DNA of 24,155 bases from Leptotrichia sp. oral taxon 215 str. W9775. GTDB lineage: Bacteria > Fusobacteriota > Fusobacteriia > Fusobacteriales > Leptotrichiaceae. Where the stretch lies: the NCBI RefSeq assembly GCF_000469505.1, contig NZ_KI272855.1, positions 1-24,155 on the forward strand, in the 5' to 3' direction. The notes under the pieces were generated by a model. It was not told where the DNA came from. It saw nothing but the letters and a program-made list of their open reading frames with translations, and did not search any database. The first letter of the stretch is position 1. The number at the start of each line of letters is the position of its first letter. Position numbers and translations under genes: made by a program. This document shows positions 23,237 to 24,155 of this stretch, piece after piece.

Positions 23237-24155
23237 TTATTTAACTAAATTTATCAAATATCCATAATTTTCCTTTTCCATATCCTTTAAAGGAATAAAT
23301 CTTATGGATGCACTGTTTATACAATATCTAAGTCCACCCTTGTCTTTAGGTCCATCGTCGAAAACATGACCAAGGTGAGCTTTTCCACTTCGGCTTAGAA
23401 CTTCTGTCCTGATCATATTGAAACTTGTATCATTTTCGTAAGTGACAACATCTTTTACAATAGGTTTTGTAAAGCTTGGCCATCCACAACCTGAATCATA
23501 TTTATCTTTTGAAGAAAATAAAGGTTCTCCTGTTGTAATATCCACATATATTCCTGGTTCATGATTATCCCAGTATTCATTTGTAAATGAATGTTCAGTG
23601 TTTTTTTTCTGTGTAACGCTGTACTGTAATGGAGTCAGACGTTTTTTCAGTTCTTCATCACTTGGTTTCGGATAGTCTTTAGGATCTATGATAACTTCAT
23701 CAGCCATATCAAGATTTATATGGCAGTATCCGTTTGGATTTTTTTTCAGATAGTCCTGATGATAGTCCTCAGCAAGAATGTAATTTTTAAGAGGTTCAAC
23801 TTCCACCTGAATTTTATCTGTATATTTTTTCTGCTGTTCTGAAATTTCCTGCAGGATAATTTCCCTGTCCTTGGGATTTGTGTAGTAAATTCCTGTACGG
23901 TACTGTCTTCCCCTGTCATTTCCCTGCTGGTTTACACTAGTGGGGTCTATTACCTGAAAGTAATATTTGAGCAGCCTGCTAAGTGAAATTTTATTTGAAT
24001 CGTATTTTACATGGACAGTTTCTGCGTGGTCGGTTGAAGCAACGATATTATAGCTGGTTTTATCAGTTTTACCATTTGCATAGCCGACTGTGGCATCCTT
24101 AACTCCAGATATCCTTTCCATATATGCTTCAATTCCCCAGAAACATCCTCCTGCA
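23237..24155 (-). CDS. msrAB: Fused methionine sulfoxide reductase MsrA-MsrB (5' end outside the window)
   Basis: The fused enzyme reduces both S- and R-methionine sulfoxide. The reading frame runs open to the window edge, so the N-terminus and any signal peptide are missing. The first codons here give GGCFWGIEAY, with the MsrA catalytic Cys codon at 24143-24145. MsrA continues through GYANGKTDK, an HQDYL element and GYCHIN (probable resolving Cys). MsrB occupies the C-terminal half, with CGWPSF (probable recycling Cys), RSGKAHLGHVF and the catalytic RYCIN. The paired CxxC zinc site of some MsrB proteins is absent. The internal ATG at 24121 lies downstream of the catalytic Cys and is not the real start. 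It is the first visible gene of the minus-strand operon. Confidence 0.96.
   Translation of the reverse strand, partial: AGGCFWGIEAYMERISGVKDATVGYANGKTDKTSYNIVASTDHAETVHVKYDSNKISLSRLLKYYFQVIDPTSVNQQGNDRGRQYRTGIYYTNPKDREIILQEISEQQKKYTDKIQVEVEPLKNYILAEDYHQDYLKKNPNGYCHINLDMADEVIIDPKDYPKPSDEELKKRLTPLQYSVTQKKNTEHSFTNEYWDNHEPGIYVDITTGEPLFSSKDKYDSGCGWPSFTKPIVKDVVTYENDTSFNMIRTEVLSRSGKAHLGHVFDDGPKDKGGLRYCINSASIRFIPLKDMEKENYGYLINLVK

Noticed and set aside
24119..24121. ATG at 24121 (minus strand) as the msrAB start
   Set aside because: The frame stays open upstream and encodes GGCFWG with the MsrA catalytic cysteine, so the true start is outside the window.
1..24155. tRNA, rRNA, CRISPR array, prophage, toxin-antitoxin or other defence system
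   Set aside because: No cloverleaf, no regularly spaced repeats, and no integrase, transposase or defence-type protein was seen on reading both strands.

Overview
The window looks like chromosomal DNA of a member of the Fusobacteriota, most likely a Leptotrichia-type organism. This is inferred from protein flavour, very low GC and gene order, not from a database match. A heptose-phosphate adenylyltransferase (LPS core precursor) indicates an outer membrane. Pta-AckA indicates acetate fermentation. Most of the window is housekeeping. I see no tRNA, rRNA, CRISPR array, prophage or intact insertion sequence.

Layout, left to right. (1) 1-2426: an unusual HPr-like protein and a ribosomal protein S1 homologue with seven S1-like repeats, closed by a terminator. 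(2) 2490-7563: an apparent operon of an M50 site-2-type membrane protease, a secreted TPR-like protein of unknown role, YigZ/IMPACT, the GTPase Der and an AI-2E/PerM-family membrane protein. (3) 7607-10226: a cysteine-containing MarR regulator leading a KtrB-KtrA potassium uptake pair, with a strong promoter and a palindrome just downstream. (4) 10236-12961: a metal-resistance pair, a CadC/SmtB-type repressor and a Zn/Cd/Pb P1B-ATPase, behind a perfect TTGACA-17-TATAAT promoter and an 11-bp-arm operator. (5) 12962-13266: the only gene-free stretch over 300 bp. It holds a long imperfect inverted repeat (terminator or small mobile-element remnant) and the next promoter. (6) 13267-15892: rfaE2-tsaE-tsaB-ftsY, tightly packed and partly overlapping. 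(7) 15997-18236: pta-ackA. (8) 18306-19605: zinc-free-type ribosomal protein L31 and uracil phosphoribosyltransferase, each followed by a hairpin.

(9) 19615-24155, minus strand, converging on upp: a compact operon read msrAB (5' end outside the window), ccdA, thioredoxin-like protein, AraC-type response regulator, YesM-type histidine kinase. CcdA should carry electrons across the inner membrane to the exported thioredoxin-like protein, which could re-reduce MsrAB. The two-component system at the end of the same operon probably senses oxidative damage and regulates it. From memory, a similar locus in Fusobacterium nucleatum has been called ModRS/MsrAB, so the system is probably not wholly new. 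The histidine kinase here has only two cysteines in 551 residues (C230 and C236), both in the extracytoplasmic sensor domain. They are a concrete candidate redox switch and the most interesting observation in the window.

Several start codons are placed downstream of the longest possible reading frame (HPr, S1, TPR-like protein, CadA, TsaE, L31), because of ribosome binding site spacing or protein-family alignment.
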